In this document: positions 62,759 through 64,000 of the stretch, in pieces
Position numbering within the stretch: position 1 is the first letter of the stretch
How the letters are laid out: each line of letters begins with the position of its first letter
Origin: Gluconobacter roseus NBRC 3990
GTDB taxonomy: Bacteria; Pseudomonadota; Alphaproteobacteria; Acetobacterales; Acetobacteraceae
Length of the DNA stretch: 64,000 bases
Direction: 5' to 3'
Assembly (NCBI RefSeq): GCF_006538885.1
Contig: NZ_BJLY01000002.1
Coordinates: 558,001-622,000, forward strand
Notes under the pieces: generated by a model
What the model was told of the DNA's origin: nothing
The model's database searches: none
What the model saw: the letters and a program-made list of their open reading frames with translations, nothing else
Translations under genes and position numbers: made by a program

Positions 62759-64000
62759 TTAAGAACGGCCCGGAAGCGGCACACCTGAAACGAAATCCGG
62801 TGGGCTGACGGTGTAGCAGCGGATGGCCTGCCCACGGACTTCCCGACAAAGCATGGTGGTTTTCTCGGGCTGTAAACCGTGCCGCTGTTCCTCAATCTTT
62901 ACCGCTTTTACAGAAACTGCAGCAGGAAGATGGAAAAGGTGCCAGCGCGGATCGGTCCCCAGGACCGGCAGGATATCCTGCGTAAATGACAGTCTCGCGG
63001 CCAGACCATAATCCTCAGCCGCCAAGGCAGTCGCACCCTCTGCCCTGGCCCTCAAGGCAAGCTGACGGGAGAAATCATCCCACCCCCCCGTCAGACGGAG
63101 CACGGGATCCCGATGCGGGATCAAATGCAGGGGAGAAAAAACAGCCTGAATGCAAACAATAAACGTTAGAACCACTCCGCTGACGACAGGCCAGCGGACA
63201 CGCCAGTTCGCCTCAAGAGCAGCAAGGGCGAGAACCGGATAGATCACAGCGGGCCAGTTAGGCTGAACCCTGTCCCCGAATGCATGCGTAACAAACACAA
63301 CCGCTGGTACCAGAGCCAACCATACCAGCAGTCGGTTACGCTTCAGACAGCCCCATATCCCGGCGCCGAACAGAACAAAAATGAAAGGCGTGGCCAAGCC
63401 GATCTGGCCACCCAGCAGTTCGCCCATAAACTGGACAGCACGTGCCGGATGCCAGTCCCCTGCCCGTCCACCCTGCCGCATGAAGCTGGCCCAGTGATGA
63501 CTGGCGTTCCATAAAATGACTGGAGACATCGCCACAACGAGTGCCGGCACTGCAATCCATGGACCGGATTGTCGCCGCAGAGAGCGCGTTGTGAGAACAG
63601 CCCCTCCCAATCCAAGACCGATCAGGACAGCGGTGTATTTCGAATCAAAGGCAAGTCCCAGCAGAACGCCTGTTCCGATCCACCATGGCAGAGCCTCACG
63701 TGACGTCAGGTTCGGGTCGATCGCACGGCTCAGCGTGTAGAGAAACAGCGTGATGAAAAACAGCAGCGGCGTATCGGGCGTCATGGTGGCCGAACCAAGA
63801 CCCAGCATAAGCGTCGCGTTCAGTACGAGCGCTGCTTTAAAACCGGATTGCGGCCATGGATGTGTCGGCAGCATTCGGCGGGCCGCATGATACAGCGCCC
63901 AGCTTCCCGGCAGAACAGAAAGCGGCCCGAGCAGACGCACACCCAATGGCGTATTCCCGGCAAACCACGTGCCAACATGGATCCACAGCGCCACCATGAA
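62759..64000 (-). CDS. GT39/PMT-type membrane glycosyltransferase (5' end outside window)
   Basis: At least 413 residues; the true start lies beyond the right edge. The visible part begins within the first luminal region (MVALWIHVGTWFAGNTPLGVRL), as in ArnT/dolichyl-mannosyltransferase-like PMT_2 proteins, and has about eight hydrophobic spans. A soluble C-terminal region (about the last 110 residues) follows. These enzymes use polyprenyl-phosphate sugars to modify lipid A or proteins; substrate unknown. The catalytic Asp near the N-terminus cannot be seen. It ends 50 bp upstream of motB in the same direction. Confidence 0.85.
   Translation of the reverse strand, partial: FMVALWIHVGTWFAGNTPLGVRLLGPLSVLPGSWALYHAARRMLPTHPWPQSGFKAALVLNATLMLGLGSATMTPDTPLLFFITLFLYTLSRAIDPNLTSREALPWWIGTGVLLGLAFDSKYTAVLIGLGLGGAVLTTRSLRRQSGPWIAVPALVVAMSPVILWNASHHWASFMRQGGRAGDWHPARAVQFMGELLGGQIGLATPFIFVLFGAGIWGCLKRNRLLVWLALVPAVVFVTHAFGDRVQPNWPAVIYPVLALAALEANWRVRWPVVSGVVLTFIVCIQAVFSPLHLIPHRDPVLRLTGGWDDFSRQLALRARAEGATALAAEDYGLAARLSFTQDILPVLGTDPRWHLFHLPAAVSVKAVKIEEQRHGLQPEKTTMLCREVRGQAIRCYTVSPPDFVSGVPLPGRS

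Overview
The window reads as chromosomal DNA of an acetic acid bacterium (Alphaproteobacteria, Acetobacteraceae), most likely Gluconobacter or a close relative. The evidence is the moderately high GC content, alphaproteobacterial operon orders (yceD-rpmF-plsX-fabH-ihfA-merR; rrf2-sufBCDS-sufT-sufA; tig-clpP-clpX-lon-hup), a short-form ProS, RNase J, a type III pantothenate kinase and an Atm1-type exporter. The genus is an inference from protein resemblance, not a database result. Genes are dense: no gap between genes exceeds about 200 bp. I see no insertion sequence, prophage, CRISPR array, rRNA or toxin-antitoxin module.

Layout. 1-1.9 kb: 3' part of a cardiolipin synthase-like gene, and divergent bpt. 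1.9-26 kb: one almost unbroken minus-strand run. Read in transcription order it is nnr, tRNA-Leu, tig, clpP, clpX, lon, hup, tRNA-Val, birA, coaX, rnj, proS, lolC, lolD, dnaE, rpsB, tsf, recO; then, after a small plus-strand lipoprotein gene, parC. It combines protein quality control, cofactor synthesis, RNA turnover, lipoprotein export, replication and translation. 26-30.5 kb: plus-strand genes for a small membrane protein, a long-tailed DEAD-box helicase and an RlmD-type rRNA methyltransferase. 30.4-36.4 kb: the SUF iron-sulphur operon with its own Rrf2-family regulator. 36.5-42.4 kb: a DUF445 membrane protein, divergent PEP carboxylase and a secreted S10 peptidase. 42.4-47.4 kb: a VOC protein, a stand-alone and somewhat unusual EF-G, L28 and an Atm1-type exporter. 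47.4-50 kb: a Nudix protein, a DUF3574 lipoprotein, an AI-2E-family transporter and tRNA-Pro. 50-54.4 kb: the yceD-rpmF-plsX-fabH-ihfA-merR block, with divergent bamE at 54.5 kb. 55.1-58.2 kb: a four-gene operon def-marR-ompR-envZ. 58.4-64 kb: rpsU, a secreted prolyl oligopeptidase, motB-motA and a truncated GT39-type glycosyltransferase gene.

Most of the window is ordinary core genome and I find no clearly new multi-gene system. The best leads for follow-up are: a ClpP whose frame runs about 60 residues past the usual end, through a terminator hairpin; near-perfect hairpins in the leaders of hup, lon and the S9 peptidase, the last pairing part of its Shine-Dalgarno; a PEP carboxylase with a degenerate catalytic glycine loop; an EF-G outside the str operon with an unusual switch I; an in-frame hexanucleotide tract in the MerR-type regulator; and an RlmD tail overprinted on the 3' end of the A-type Fe-S carrier gene. 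Starts were chosen from Shine-Dalgarno sequences, family N-termini and spacing. Where these disagree with the longest open frame, the entry says so.
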